Numbered from the stretch's first letter, positions 1 to 8,085 are shown. The stretch is 12,588 nt of DNA from Defluviitaleaceae bacterium (GCA_009783395.1 WRHA01000355.1:1-12588), one strand, 5' to 3'. The notes: generated from the letters alone by a model not told the origin. A program made the numbers and translations.

Positions 1-7
1 TTAAGAG

Positions 8-74
8 AATAAGCACGCCAAGCGTGCAATGGACACCGTGGGCATCTGTCGATAAGGGTAGTTACGTCTCGAAG
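8..74 (+). repeat. Copy A of a duplicated 67-base structured intergenic element
   Basis: This stretch aligns without gaps to the reverse complement of 8019-8085, with about 54 of 67 positions identical by hand count. The first 21 bases and the last 13 (TTACGTCTCGAAG) are identical, CACCGTGG in the middle is also shared, and the intervening bases vary. It begins with a perfect hairpin, GCACGC-CAA-GCGTGC (13-27). The TAA at 10-12 could be the stop codon of a gene entering from the left (frame TTA AGA GAA TAA), which would match copy B, where the same bases contain the stop of the kinase gene. I do not recognise it as a known riboswitch or RNA family. It could be a 3' UTR or intergenic RNA structure, or a genome-wide DNA repeat. 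Confidence 0.7.
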
Positions 75-95
75 CCGGATACTGTTTTCCGGTGC

Positions 96-147
96 GCAAA
101 AAAAATCGGTGCGGGTAGTGACACTACCCGCACCGATTTTTTTTTGC
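96..147 (+). terminator. Bidirectional intrinsic terminator upstream of the secreted-protein gene
   Basis: A perfect 15-base-pair stem (105-119 with 123-137, loop of 3 bases at 120-122) is flanked by eight A's on the left and nine T's on the right. It can therefore end transcription on either strand. It would stop transcripts coming from copy A and isolate the promoter at 172-200. A near-identical terminator lies at 2203-2244, after the gene. Confidence 0.88.
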
Positions 148-149
148 AG

Positions 150-200
150 AAAAATTTAAGAAATTTTTTGCTTGCAGTTAAATTCTTTTTGTCATATACT
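150..200 (+). promoter_or_regulatory. Probable strong housekeeping promoter with UP-like tract
   Basis: TTGCAG at 172-177 and TATACT at 195-200 are separated by 17 bases, a good sigma-70/SigA match. The predicted start is near 207. Directly upstream of the -35 is an A/T palindrome (AAAATTT-AAG-AAATTTT at 151-167) that resembles an UP element. No sigma-28 flagellar promoter match was seen. Together with the excellent ribosome binding site and a terminator on each side, this suggests high and independent expression of the 606-residue protein. Confidence 0.72.
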
Positions 201-244
201 TGTAACATGGGAGCAAATAAAAACATAAGGGGGGCCGGGAAATT

Positions 245-376
245 TTGTACATCAAGCTTCAAGAACTCATCAAAACAGAACGCATCAAAACCCATCGTTT
301 CAAGATCAGTCAAAATGGATTTTGGCTGAAAATGAAAAAATTACAAGGAGGTAATTTGTATGCAACAAAAATTTAG
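245..376 (+). CDS. Possible 43-residue leader peptide (weak candidate)
   Basis: An open frame starts at TTG (245-247), 10 bases after the purine run AAGGGGGG (227-234), and ends at TAG (374-376), overlapping the first bases of the downstream gene in another frame. The predicted peptide is basic and contains the repeat ELIKT-ERIKT, which mirrors the tandem DNA repeat. It passes through the ribosome binding site of the next gene, so its translation could be coupled to that gene. A frame of this length is expected by chance fairly often and the start is a TTG. I would not annotate it without ribosome profiling or conservation. Confidence 0.15.
   Translation: MYIKLQELIKTERIKTHRFKISQNGFWLKMKKLQGGNLYATKI
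262..291 (+). repeat. 15-base tandem repeat in the leader of the secreted-protein gene
   Basis: AGAACTCATCAAAAC (262-276) is followed immediately by AGAACGCATCAAAAC (277-291), with one mismatch. It lies between the predicted transcription start (about 207) and the start codon at 360, in a leader of about 150 bases. It could be a binding site for a regulator or RNA-binding protein, or part of a small reading frame (see 245-376). Apart from this repeat and the ribosome binding site I see no clear structure in the leader. Confidence 0.6.
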
Positions 377-2180
377 TTTGAGACGTTCCATCGCACTACT
401 AACGGCACTTACAATGTTGGTTTCATTGTTTGCCGCATTCGGACCGTTGGGGCTTACAGCCGCCGACCCCGGGACAACTGAATATGTAAATGATGCTGCA
501 GTAACCGTGCTGAGCGATTTGTTAAGCACGCAGCCCGCTACCACAACAACCGGCTCGCTCCAAGCTGCGGTTGACGCCAGACTTGCGGAAAACGGCGGAT
601 TCCCCGGCACAACAGCTGTAGCAACCGCTACGATTGTAACCGCTGCCCAAGTGGGTGAAGACGGACTCCTTCGTCTTTCAGTTGTTGTAACAACTGTCGA
701 AGCACCGGGCGCAACCGGCCCCACCGTCGTATCGGATCCGGTTGAGCGCGACGTTGTTATCCCGGCATTGCCTGATGTTGCCGCTGATATCATCATTTTT
801 GCCACCGGCAGAACGGATGCGTGGATCAACCTGACCGCCGAAACAATCCATCTTCCGACCGGCTTCACAACAGCACAACGCAGTGTAAACGGCGGAACCA
901 GATGGTCAAGAGGGGCTATTCCCGCAAACACCGCTGCTTTGTTTAACCGCGAGTTGACCCTCTGGGTTCGAAATACAGTAGGGGAAACAGCTGATACAGT
1001 TGAAATTCGCTTCCCGGCCATTGCAGCTCGCCCGCGTATCAATCATGCATCAACCGAAAGGTTTGCACCGTGGTACAGCGCCGACACATGGACGCTCAGA
1101 GTTAGACCCGTAAGGGAAAACACTGTCACCAGCCCTCCCAATGTGTTGACTCACTCATATGAATACTGGCTCAGCACCGACGCAAGAGGTCGCCTGGTGG
1201 GTACAGCGTCCGATCCGATTGTCTGGACAGTTGCCGACACTCGTTTGTCCGGCGTTCCCGCAGACGGATTCGCCATGCTTCCCCCGAGAGTTCCCAACGA
1301 TGACGGATCATGGAATCCCCAAGGCGAAAGAACTGCTCGCCCGTCCTATTGGTTCCGCCTTGCACCCACCGCAGTTACCGTAGGCGCAACAACGACCTAC
1401 ACACCTGCGAGCAGAGCGGTTCGCATTCGCCCGGTTCTGTTGCGCGTTCCCACGGCAGTCAGACCAAACTACGCACTCGAAACCATGCCGACAAGATTGG
1501 GTCAAGAATTCTCAACCACATTAGATACCGGTCTCAATCGCGTATGGTTCACACATGGTGATTCTGCCGAGGCAGTACTTGGCACAGGCTACACCCTGTT
1601 AAATGCCAACGGTCGCGCTGTTCCGCTTTCACTTACGGATCAAATCACCGCCACCACCCAAGTTCGCGTCCGCACAGCTGCCACAGGCAGAAGAGCGAGA
1701 AGCGTAGACCAAGTAATAAATCCACAGCCGCGCAGACCGTTGACCGCTGATGTTACAACAGCGACAGCTCTGAACATCTTGCCAAACGGCAGAATTAACA
1801 CGGCAGACTTGGTCACCCGTGTTGAAGTTGGCGGCAGGAATGTAAACATTGCATACAATATATGGGTTCCGGAAAGAGGCCGTTGGGCTGCCGTGCCGCG
1901 CATTAATGCAAACCACGGAACACCTGTCCCCGGTAGCGATACCGAGCGTGTTGCAACGTTCCCAATTCGTAAAAATCCATCTGCAAGAATCGTGAGCAGA
2001 GCATGGACCGGCGAAGCTGCCAGCTTAACCGGCACACTTACAGTATACTGGGGTGTAATAGGGCGGAACAGCAGAAACACAGCAGACGTCTTGGGTGTTA
2101 GATCAGCTTATATAACACCGGCAGGAGTGGCCGCACCTCCGGCACCTCCACTTTGGACGCCTCCCCCGGCAGCTAACTAA
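360..2180 (+). CDS. Secreted, arginine-rich, cysteine-free protein of unknown function
   Basis: The start is set by a near-ideal Shine-Dalgarno AAGGAGGTAA at 345-354. Residues 1-35 form a signal peptide: K4, R8 and R9, then a hydrophobic stretch at about 10-30, with likely cleavage near LTA-AD (33-35). The mature chain looks beta-rich, with Thr/Ala/Val-rich strands, aromatic-Gly turns such as SVNGGTRW (175-182) and ERGRW (505-509), and a Pro/Ala-rich tail (590-606). The segments around 170-230 and 495-545 look loosely alike, which hints at repeated Ig-like or wall-associated modules. I count about 53 Arg, 2 Lys (K4, K538) and no Cys. There is no LPXTG motif, SLH domain, dockerin or catalytic motif that I can recognise. 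Its strong promoter and twin terminators suggest an abundant monocistronic product, perhaps an envelope or extracellular structural protein. That role is inference only. Confidence 0.88.
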   Translation: MQQKFSLRRSIALLTALTMLVSLFAAFGPLGLTAADPGTTEYVNDAAVTVLSDLLSTQPATTTTGSLQAAVDARLAENGGFPGTTAVATATIVTAAQVGEDGLLRLSVVVTTVEAPGATGPTVVSDPVERDVVIPALPDVAADIIIFATGRTDAWINLTAETIHLPTGFTTAQRSVNGGTRWSRGAIPANTAALFNRELTLWVRNTVGETADTVEIRFPAIAARPRINHASTERFAPWYSADTWTLRVRPVRENTVTSPPNVLTHSYEYWLSTDARGRLVGTASDPIVWTVADTRLSGVPADGFAMLPPRVPNDDGSWNPQGERTARPSYWFRLAPTAVTVGATTTYTPASRAVRIRPVLLRVPTAVRPNYALETMPTRLGQEFSTTLDTGLNRVWFTHGDSAEAVLGTGYTLLNANGRAVPLSLTDQITATTQVRVRTAATGRRARSVDQVINPQPRRPLTADVTTATALNILPNGRINTADLVTRVEVGGRNVNIAYNIWVPERGRWAAVPRINANHGTPVPGSDTERVATFPIRKNPSARIVSRAWTGEAASLTGTLTVYWGVIGRNSRNTADVLGVRSAYITPAGVAAPPAPPLWTPPPAAN

Positions 2181-2202
2181 CAAATAAATTCAAACAAATC
2201 GC

Positions 2203-2244
2203 AATCGGTGCGAGTAGTGAATACTACTCGCACCGATTTTTTTT
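2203..2244 (+). terminator. Intrinsic terminator after the secreted-protein gene
   Basis: A perfect 16-base-pair stem (2203-2218 with 2223-2238, loop GAAT) runs into eight T's (2237-2244). It starts 22 bases after the stop codon. Compared with the terminator at 96-147, the stem differs at one pair, G114-C128 there and A2213-T2228 here, so pairing is preserved. Confidence 0.9.
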
Positions 2245-2274
2245 GGTTTCCGCATATAAAACGATCGAACGCGC

Positions 2275-2303
2275 TTAAAGAAAATAACCGCCTGTGATAT
2301 ACT
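2275..2303 (+). promoter_or_regulatory. Probable promoter for the GH2 gene
   Basis: The -10 box TATACT at 2298-2303 is preceded by TGA (2295-2297), giving an extended -10. The best -35, TTAAAG at 2275-2280 with a 17-base spacer, is weak, as is common for extended -10 promoters. The predicted start is near 2310, which leaves a leader of about 30 bases to the ATG at 2342. No operator or catabolite-response element is obvious. Confidence 0.6.
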
Positions 2304-2341
2304 GAAAAACAGCAAAACAACACATAGATGGAGGACTAAAA

Positions 2342-5300
2342 ATGGAAAATTTCAATGCAAACTGGCAGTTCAGCCTGGACGGCACAACAAAAACACTAAA
2401 CCTGCCCCACGACTGGCTAATCGCCGACGCAAAAAATTTATACAAACGGGGCATCGCCACCTACAAAAAATCCCTAACACTCTCCCCCACCCTACGCGAC
2501 GGCGAAAAAGTTTTCCTGCATTTCGACGGCGTATATCAAGATTGTGTTTTGCACGTAAACGGTAAAAAAGCAGGCGAAAACAAACACGGCTACACCGCCT
2601 TCCATTTTGACATAGCCCCCTTCCTAACCCAAGGCGAAAACGAAATCGCCGTAACCGTGCGCCACGAGCCTCCAAACTCCCGCTGGTACAGCGGCGCAGG
2701 CATCTACCGCGACGTTTTTCTGGAGCGCAAAAACCCCACCCACTTCATCCCAAACGGCATCAACATAACCCCAAAAAAAATACAAGACAACCTATGGCAC
2801 ATAGAAATAGAAGCCGAAGTCTCCGGCACATCAGAATACGAAATCCACCACGAACTAAATGAAGGGGGTCAAGGGGGCAATGTCCCCTTGCGGGGTGTGG
2901 GGCAGCGCCCCACGGTCTTATCTTTAAAAAACCCAAACCTCTGGGACATAAACTCCCCAACCTGCTACGAACTAAAATCAAAACTAATTGTAAACGGCGA
3001 AATAACCGACACCGCAACAACACGCTTCGGCATACGCGAAATCGCATTCACTGCGGAGGAAGGATTTTTCCTGAACGGAAGGCATGTGCGAATAAACGGC
3101 GCGTGCCAACACCACGACCTGGGCGGACTTGGCGCGGCATTTTATAAAGATGCGGCAAGGCGGCAGTTGCAAAAATTAAAAGACATGGGCGTAAACGCAA
3201 TAAGAACCGCGCATAACCCACCTGCAAAAGCGTATATGGAGCTTTGCGACGAAATGGGATTCTTGGTGATGAGCGAGTTTACGGACATCTGGCGCAGATG
3301 CAAAACGGAATTTGACTATGCAAGATTCTTTGACGAATGGGCAGAACACGACGTCGCGGCGTGGATAAGGCGCGATCGAAATTGCCCCTCGATTATAATG
3401 TGGAGCATCGGCAACGAGATTTATGACACACATGCCGACCCCGAAGACGGGCTTGCAACCCTTAAAATGCTTATGCGCGAAGTGCAAAAGCACGACCCGC
3501 ACGAACACGCCGTTACAACGTTTTGTTCAAACTACATGGCGTGGTGGCAAACACAAAAAAGTGCCGACGAGATAAAGCTGGTCGGATACAATTACGCAGA
3601 ATATTTGTACGAACAGCACCGCAAGGATTTTCCCGACTGGATAATCTACGGCGGCGAAACCGCGTCAACCGTGCAAAGCCGCGGCATATATCACTTCCCG
3701 TACGAGCAAACAATCCTGTGCGACGACGACATGCAATGCTCCGCGCTAGGCAATGCAACAACCAGCTGGGGCGCAAGAAGCACCGAAAAAGTTATCGCCG
3801 ACCACAGCAAAAACATGGGGCAATTTATCTGGACAGGCACAGACTACATCGGCGAACCAACCCCATACAGCACAAAAAATTCCTACTTCGGGCAAATCGA
3901 CACGGCCGGCTTCCCAAAGGATCAGTTTTATATTTTCAAAGCGGCATGGACAAACGAGCCGCTGGTTCACATTTTTCCGCACTGGGATCATTCGCCGGGC
4001 CAGCCCATCGATGTTCGCGTAGTTTCAAACGCGCCCAAAACGGAACTGTTTTTGAACGAAAAGTTAATCGGAACCGGCGGCGGCGAAATTGCAAATTTCA
4101 TCGTGCCATACGAGCCGGGATGCTTGAAGGCCGTGGCGTATGACGAAAGCGCAATTGTTGCGCAAGCCGTGAGAAATTCCTTCGGCGACGCGACGGGTGT
4201 AAAAATAGAAAGCACGCGCTTCGGCGAGCTTCTTTTTGCAGAAATCACCGCAACAGACGCAAGCGGAAACTCCTGCGACAACGCAAATAATCGCGTAATC
4301 GTAAGCGTGAGTGATGGCGAACTCCTCGCCCTCGACAACGGCGATTCCACCGATTTTGACCAATACCAAACAGATAACCGACGCCTTTTTAGCGGAAAAT
4401 TGCTTGCGATTGTAAAATGCGCATCGGAGAACGAGCCGAAAATCGAGGTGAAATTCGATGCAAGCGATGTCCCGATTCGTAAAATCGAGTTGCTCCGCGA
4501 CGGCTTTAATATCACGGCAAAAATTCATCCCTCAAATGCCTCCCCGCAAAATCTGCAATGGCGGCTTACAAACGCGGCGGGCATAGACAGTCCGCTCGGT
4601 AAGCTTGCGTCTTCGGGCGAAACAGCAGTCCTAAATCCCAAAGGCGACGGCGAGGTCTATATTCGTTGCGGCGCGGAAAACGGCAAAGGGCATATCGACG
4701 TACTGTCGGTTCTGCCAATAAAAATCGAAGGCATCGGCAAGCCCCCGCACCTTGACCCATATGATTTTGTGTCGGCCGGGCTGTTTACAAAAAGCAATCG
4801 CCCGCTAACCGCCGGAAACGAGCGCGGCGTCGCTACCGACCCATCCGAAAAAACATCCATAACTTTCGAGGATGTAAACTTTGGCACATTTGGCTCCGAC
4901 GAGCTGACTTTGTGGATTTTCGAACTCGGAAACAAGGTTGTGCCGATAGAAATTTGGCTCGGCACGCCCGAAAACGGACGACTGATCGACACAGTAACCT
5001 ACCATGTCCCATCCATCTGGAACACATATCAAACCGGCACATATGCGTTGCCGGAAAAAATATGCGGCGTGCAAACCATTTCGTTTGTGTTCACGCAAAA
5101 GGTGCATCTGAAAGGGTTTATCTTCAAAGGCAAATCATTTATGCAAATCCCTTTTACCACATACGACAATCTCTACGGCGATTCGTTCAGCGTAACAAAA
5201 AACGCGATCGAAAACATCGGAAACAATGTTTCAATCACGTTTGATGATATGAATTTCGATAAACCCGCCGCTGAAATTGAATTCCGTTATCGTCTGCAAC

Positions 5301-5500
5301 TCGATAAAAATTCCATCCGCATAACATTCACCGACGAAAACGGAAACGCCGCCTCAAACCTGCTTACGCTTACTGCATCGGAAAAATACTCCGCAGTCAC
5401 TATCCCGCTCGAAACCCCCTTCGCCGGCAAAGGAAGCCTGAATTTCACATTCTTCCCCGGCTCGGCCATCGATCTGGAGTCGTTTAGATTTATAGCTTGA
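2342..5500 (+). CDS. Family 2 glycoside hydrolase, beta-galactosidase type, cytoplasmic
   Basis: The start is supported by GGAGGA at 2330-2335. The 1052-residue product has no signal peptide, so it should act on imported oligosaccharides, most likely removing beta-galactosyl or a related beta-linked sugar. Domains in order: jelly-roll sugar-binding domain (about 1-130, with LPHDW and [11 protein letters not shown]), Ig-like domain (about 135-235), TIM barrel (about 238-540), a DUF4982-like domain (about 540-610), an Ig-like domain (about 618-705), and a C-terminal region of some 340 residues with two beta-sandwich-like segments. The acid/base residue is E359 in WSIGNE and the nucleophile is E439 in YGGETAS, so both catalytic residues are present. 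Exact substrate cannot be read from sequence, and beta-glucuronidase or other GH2 activities remain possible. Oddities: a G-rich palindromic insert at residues about 174-191, and Leu codon CTA used 9 times in the first 230 codons but only about 3 times in the remaining 820. The 3' end overlaps the convergent receptor gene by 11 bases. Confidence 0.93.
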   Translation: MENFNANWQFSLDGTTKTLNLPHDWLIADAKNLYKRGIATYKKSLTLSPTLRDGEKVFLHFDGVYQDCVLHVNGKKAGENKHGYTAFHFDIAPFLTQGENEIAVTVRHEPPNSRWYSGAGIYRDVFLERKNPTHFIPNGINITPKKIQDNLWHIEIEAEVSGTSEYEIHHELNEGGQGGNVPLRGVGQRPTVLSLKNPNLWDINSPTCYELKSKLIVNGEITDTATTRFGIREIAFTAEEGFFLNGRHVRINGACQHHDLGGLGAAFYKDAARRQLQKLKDMGVNAIRTAHNPPAKAYMELCDEMGFLVMSEFTDIWRRCKTEFDYARFFDEWAEHDVAAWIRRDRNCPSIIMWSIGNEIYDTHADPEDGLATLKMLMREVQKHDPHEHAVTTFCSNYMAWWQTQKSADEIKLVGYNYAEYLYEQHRKDFPDWIIYGGETASTVQSRGIYHFPYEQTILCDDDMQCSALGNATTSWGARSTEKVIADHSKNMGQFIWTGTDYIGEPTPYSTKNSYFGQIDTAGFPKDQFYIFKAAWTNEPLVHIFPHWDHSPGQPIDVRVVSNAPKTELFLNEKLIGTGGGEIANFIVPYEPGCLKAVAYDESAIVAQAVRNSFGDATGVKIESTRFGELLFAEITATDASGNSCDNANNRVIVSVSDGELLALDNGDSTDFDQYQTDNRRLFSGKLLAIVKCASENEPKIEVKFDASDVPIRKIELLRDGFNITAKIHPSNASPQNLQWRLTNAAGIDSPLGKLASSGETAVLNPKGDGEVYIRCGAENGKGHIDVLSVLPIKIEGIGKPPHLDPYDFVSAGLFTKSNRPLTAGNERGVATDPSEKTSITFEDVNFGTFGSDELTLWIFELGNKVVPIEIWLGTPENGRLIDTVTYHVPSIWNTYQTGTYALPEKICGVQTISFVFTQKVHLKGFIFKGKSFMQIPFTTYDNLYGDSFSVTKNAIENIGNNVSITFDDMNFDKPAAEIEFRYRLQLDKNSIRITFTDENGNAASNLLTLTASEKYSAVTIPLETPFAGKGSLNFTFFPGSAIDLESFRFIA
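2862..2914 (+). repeat. G-rich double-palindrome apparently inserted in frame in the GH2 gene
   Basis: Two adjacent perfect hairpins lie inside the coding frame: CAAGGGG (2870-2876) with CCCCTTG (2884-2890), and GTGGGGC (2897-2903) with GCCCCAC (2907-2913) around an AGC loop. The coding strand here is G-rich with GGG codons, unlike the A/C-rich surroundings. It encodes about 17 residues ([17 protein letters not shown]) in a region of the second GH2 domain where a short loop before the next strand ([10 protein letters not shown]) would be expected. The frame is kept. This resembles a small palindromic repeat (MITE or REP-like) that has become part of a protein. Exact edges are not defined, and no target duplication is clear beyond repeated AGGGGG. 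Confidence 0.6.
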
Positions 5501-7931
5501 AGTAAGCTACATGTTGTTGCAAAATTTCGGCTTGGGAGTTGAGCTCTTGTGATGCGGCGGCGGTTTCTTCGCTAACAGCAGAATTTGATTGCACAACTCC
5601 CGAAATTTGTTGCAAGCCCAGAACCACTTGGGAAATCGCTTCCGCTTGCTCTTGCGAAGCGATGGAAATCGAGCTGACAACGCTCAGTACCTTGTTGGCA
5701 TTTTCCACGATTGTATCAAGAGTTTCGGCGGTTGAGCGCGCAATTTCTGCGCCGGAATCCACAGTGTTAATGGATGTGCCGATCAGCTCGGTTGTTTCGC
5801 TTGCGGCTTCTTGGCTTCTTGCCGCAAGCGAGCGCACTTCCTCGGCAACAACCGCAAAACCTTTTCCGTGTTCCCCTGCGCGAGCGGCTTCAACGGCAGC
5901 ATTAAGCGCGAGAAGGTTTGTTTGGAACGCAATATCTTGAATTGTGCGAATAATTTTGGAGATGTTATTGGACGAATCTTTTATTTGATTCATCGCGCTG
6001 AGCGTTTGTTGCATTGCATCGTTACCTTCGCGGGCGTTTGTCGTTGATGTGTTGGAAAGCGAGTTGGCTTCGTTCGCGTTTTCAGCATTGGATTGGGTTT
6101 GCTGGTTAATTAAATCAATGGAGGCGTTTAGCTCTTCAATGGAGCTTGCCTGTTGACTTGCGCCATTTGCCAAATCCATCGCACTTGCCGAAATTTGTTT
6201 CGCGCCCGATAAAACTTGCTCGGAAGCAGAAGATATTTCCGACATGGTTTTGTTCAGCGATTCGGTAATATTATTGAGCGAAACTTTGATGGCCATAAAA
6301 TCGCCCGCAAATTCGTGCGTGATTACGGTGGTTAAATCCCCACGCGAAATCGCTTCCAAATCCGATGTGATTATATCGTTGTAGCCCTTGATAACTGCAA
6401 GGGTGTTTTTCATGGTGTCGCCAATTTGCTTGAAAGAAACAGCAGATTTTTCTGTGTCCCTATCGTGGGGTGCCGGCGCAAAGTCAAAAGTCAAAACGCC
6501 ACGTGCAAGATCTGATTCCAAGGCACGAATTATTTTTTGCGTTTCATTTTCTTGGTACGCACTGACTTTTTCGGCACGTTTTTGTGAATTAATCATCTCT
6601 GTCATATCAAACGCGACATTCATAAACGCAACGTTTTTGCCTGCCCTGTCTTTCAGCGAAACCATTGTATGACTCGAATGAATATCGCTTCCGTCCGCGA
6701 GGGTAAGCTCCACAGGGTAGCTCACGGGTTTATCCGTATGCGCCGACTCTTCCAATTTTTTTGTCAAAAATTCGCCTGTACCGTCCGGCATTGCTTCACG
6801 AACCGTTAAACCCAGCAAATCATCGGTAAAGCCGCGTTCCTTGTTATATGTGTTGATAAATGCAAAACGATAGTCCGTATCAAAAAGAACGATGCCGCAA
6901 GTAATTTCGTTCAAATATTTTGATACGCTGTCCGAAATATTGTCGACACCTTCGAGGATTTCTTTATAATCACCTTTTGCCTCAAAATCTGATTCAACTT
7001 TTTTAAGATGACCATTGATAATCCTTTGGCTTTTCGCCTTAACTTCGCTGTTGATATTTTTTATAACGTCAACAAGCCCGTAAATATCTTTGGTAAGCAT
7101 ACCAATTTCGTCACGGGTTACATCGTCCCGAAAGTTGACGTTAATATTGCCGTTCGCGACATTATTTACAACCTTGGCAATCTCAATGATAGGCTTTGAA
7201 ACAACGCCGGAAATAATGAGCGAAATGGCAACGCCCAACGCAACACCAACCACAGCAAGCACAATCATAATCCAAAATGTGTTACTGCTTGTGTCGTCCA
7301 ATTCCTGCATCGTTCTGCCAAGGGTTTCATTTATGCCGGAACGAATCTGGTCAAAGTAGTCGAGAATTACGGGAACCGTTCCGCCCGGTCCGCCGGCCGC
7401 GGTCGTTACCGATACGGTGGTGGCTGTATCACCCGCCCTCGCCGCAGTCATGATTCGATTCAAGATGTAGTAATCAATGTAGTGAAAAATCGCCGCTTCA
7501 AGCCCATCCATGCGAAGATTTTGATTCCTCACCATTTCATCTGAAATTCGACCATCGTTGTTTACACTTGCTCTGAAATCGGCAAAATGACCCTCAAGCT
7601 CTACTCTCAGAGACCTCACCAAAACTTCTTGGTTGGTTACGCCAATGTTTCTAAACTCGGCGTTGGCGGCTTCGTCCGTACCATCGCCATAAACATCGGT
7701 AGCGTGCATTGATGCACGGTTCATCGTACGCCTTGCGTCCATCATTGCCACTTCCATATCGCGCAAGATGCTTCTGCGGTCAAGGATGTAATTAATTGCG
7801 TGGTCGTAGTCATCGCTTACGGTGGATATTTGAAATGCTCCGAACAGCGCGATAAACGCAGTAACGGCCAACAGCATCGCAAACCCCAAAAACAGCTTGC
7901 TCCTAATTTTCATGTTTCTTAGTGATGTCAT
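5490..7931 (-). CDS. Methyl-accepting chemotaxis protein with internal PAS domain (MCP1)
   Basis: I start this gene at 7931 because AAGGGGAG (7947-7940) lies at good spacing upstream of that ATG and the product then begins [16 protein letters not shown] with a transmembrane helix. The frame stays open back to an ATG at 8069, but that extension covers a structured intergenic element and has no hydrophobic or receptor-like features. The 813-residue product has TM1 (about 12-32), an extracellular helical sensor (33-218), TM2 (219-242), HAMP (243-295), a HAMP-like linker (about 305-335), a PAS domain (about 337-446), two more HAMP-like segments (about 477-512 and 525-560), and the signalling helices (560-813) with the tip [20 protein letters not shown] (681-700). 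The tip contacts CheA and CheW in the polar array. The internal PAS may sense redox or a small cytoplasmic ligand. There is no NWETF-type CheR-binding tail. It lies downstream of the hybrid kinase and is probably co-transcribed with it. Confidence 0.93.
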   Translation of the reverse strand: MTSLRNMKIRSKLFLGFAMLLAVTAFIALFGAFQISTVSDDYDHAINYILDRRSILRDMEVAMMDARRTMNRASMHATDVYGDGTDEAANAEFRNIGVTNQEVLVRSLRVELEGHFADFRASVNNDGRISDEMVRNQNLRMDGLEAAIFHYIDYYILNRIMTAARAGDTATTVSVTTAAGGPGGTVPVILDYFDQIRSGINETLGRTMQELDDTSSNTFWIMIVLAVVGVALGVAISLIISGVVSKPIIEIAKVVNNVANGNINVNFRDDVTRDEIGMLTKDIYGLVDVIKNINSEVKAKSQRIINGHLKKVESDFEAKGDYKEILEGVDNISDSVSKYLNEITCGIVLFDTDYRFAFINTYNKERGFTDDLLGLTVREAMPDGTGEFLTKKLEESAHTDKPVSYPVELTLADGSDIHSSHTMVSLKDRAGKNVAFMNVAFDMTEMINSQKRAEKVSAYQENETQKIIRALESDLARGVLTFDFAPAPHDRDTEKSAVSFKQIGDTMKNTLAVIKGYNDIITSDLEAISRGDLTTVITHEFAGDFMAIKVSLNNITESLNKTMSEISSASEQVLSGAKQISASAMDLANGASQQASSIEELNASIDLINQQTQSNAENANEANSLSNTSTTNAREGNDAMQQTLSAMNQIKDSSNNISKIIRTIQDIAFQTNLLALNAAVEAARAGEHGKGFAVVAEEVRSLAARSQEAASETTELIGTSINTVDSGAEIARSTAETLDTIVENANKVLSVVSSISIASQEQAEAISQVVLGLQQISGVVQSNSAVSEETAAASQELNSQAEILQQHVAYFKL
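5493..5509. other. Small hairpin at the convergent gene ends
   Basis: TAGCTT (5493-5498) pairs with AAGCTA (5504-5509) around GAAGT. It spans the stop codons of the GH2 gene (5498-5500) and of MCP1 (5490-5492, other strand). With 6 pairs and no T tract on either side it is too weak to call an intrinsic terminator. It is the only symmetrical structure seen where two convergent genes end. Confidence 0.35.
5681..6120 (-). repeat. Shared receptor tip segment, copy in MCP1
   Basis: This 440-base stretch aligns to 10843-11282 at a constant offset of 5162 with no gaps and about 24 differences by hand count. Over 5681-6060 there are about 17 differences, all silent, so the proteins are identical there. 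A run of 60 bases (6001-6060) has no difference at all. The flanks, covering the C-terminal helix and the HAMP side, diverge clearly. Confidence 0.85.
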
Positions 7932-8018
7932 AACACATTCTCCCCTTCGCTTAACAGCGTTTTTTTTTATAGACCGGGAAACTGCATCCTGCAATGGCAC
8001 ATGAAACGTGCCCGCACC

Positions 8019-8085
8019 CTTCGAGACGTAATGTCGCCTACTGCCGGATGTCCACGGTGCACAATGCACGCTTGGCGTGCTTATT
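8019..8085 (-). repeat. Copy B of the duplicated 67-base element, between kinase and MCP1 genes
   Basis: On the minus strand the element begins with the last bases and TAA stop of the hybrid kinase (8083-8081). It continues with the perfect hairpin GCACGC-CAA-GCGTGC (8080-8066), CACCGTGG, and the conserved TTACGTCTCGAAG. It is followed by a second hairpin, GGCAC-N7-GTGCC (8012-7996), that is not present in copy A. It sits about 88 bases upstream of the MCP1 start. The 149-base kinase-MCP1 gap (7932-8080) otherwise holds only the MCP1 ribosome binding site and a small CGCT-GTTA-AGCG hairpin just before it. Being transcribed between two signalling genes, it could be an RNA that tunes MCP1 expression or mRNA processing. 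No known family is recognised. Confidence 0.7.

Noticed and set aside
8..90. Cyclic di-GMP riboswitch before signalling genes
   Set aside because: The context is suggestive, but the conserved GCAAA, GNRA-loop and receptor sequences of the class I and II aptamers are absent from both copies.
24..329. 101-residue open frame across the upstream region
   Set aside because: It runs through copy A, a terminator and a promoter, has no ribosome binding site and shows no protein-like composition.
341..1042. 233-residue antisense frame opposite the secreted-protein gene
   Set aside because: It is a shadow of a gene with biased codons; it has no ribosome binding site, and the + frame has a clear start and signal peptide.
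2862..2914. The palindromes as a transcription terminator or attenuator within the GH2 gene
   Set aside because: There is no T tract after either hairpin and the reading frame continues intact.
2980..5250. Many long antisense and alternate frames across the GH2 gene
   Set aside because: They lack ribosome binding sites and overlap a continuous 1052-residue gene with intact catalytic motifs; low stop frequency comes from codon composition.
5539..5940. Antisense frame in MCP1, matching a similar antisense frame at 10659-11102
   Set aside because: The similarity between the two antisense frames follows from the conserved receptor DNA; there are no ribosome binding sites or protein features of their own.
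7932..8069. 46-residue N-terminal extension of MCP1
   Set aside because: The downstream ATG at 7931 has a good ribosome binding site and leads straight into TM1; the extension lies over the duplicated structured element.
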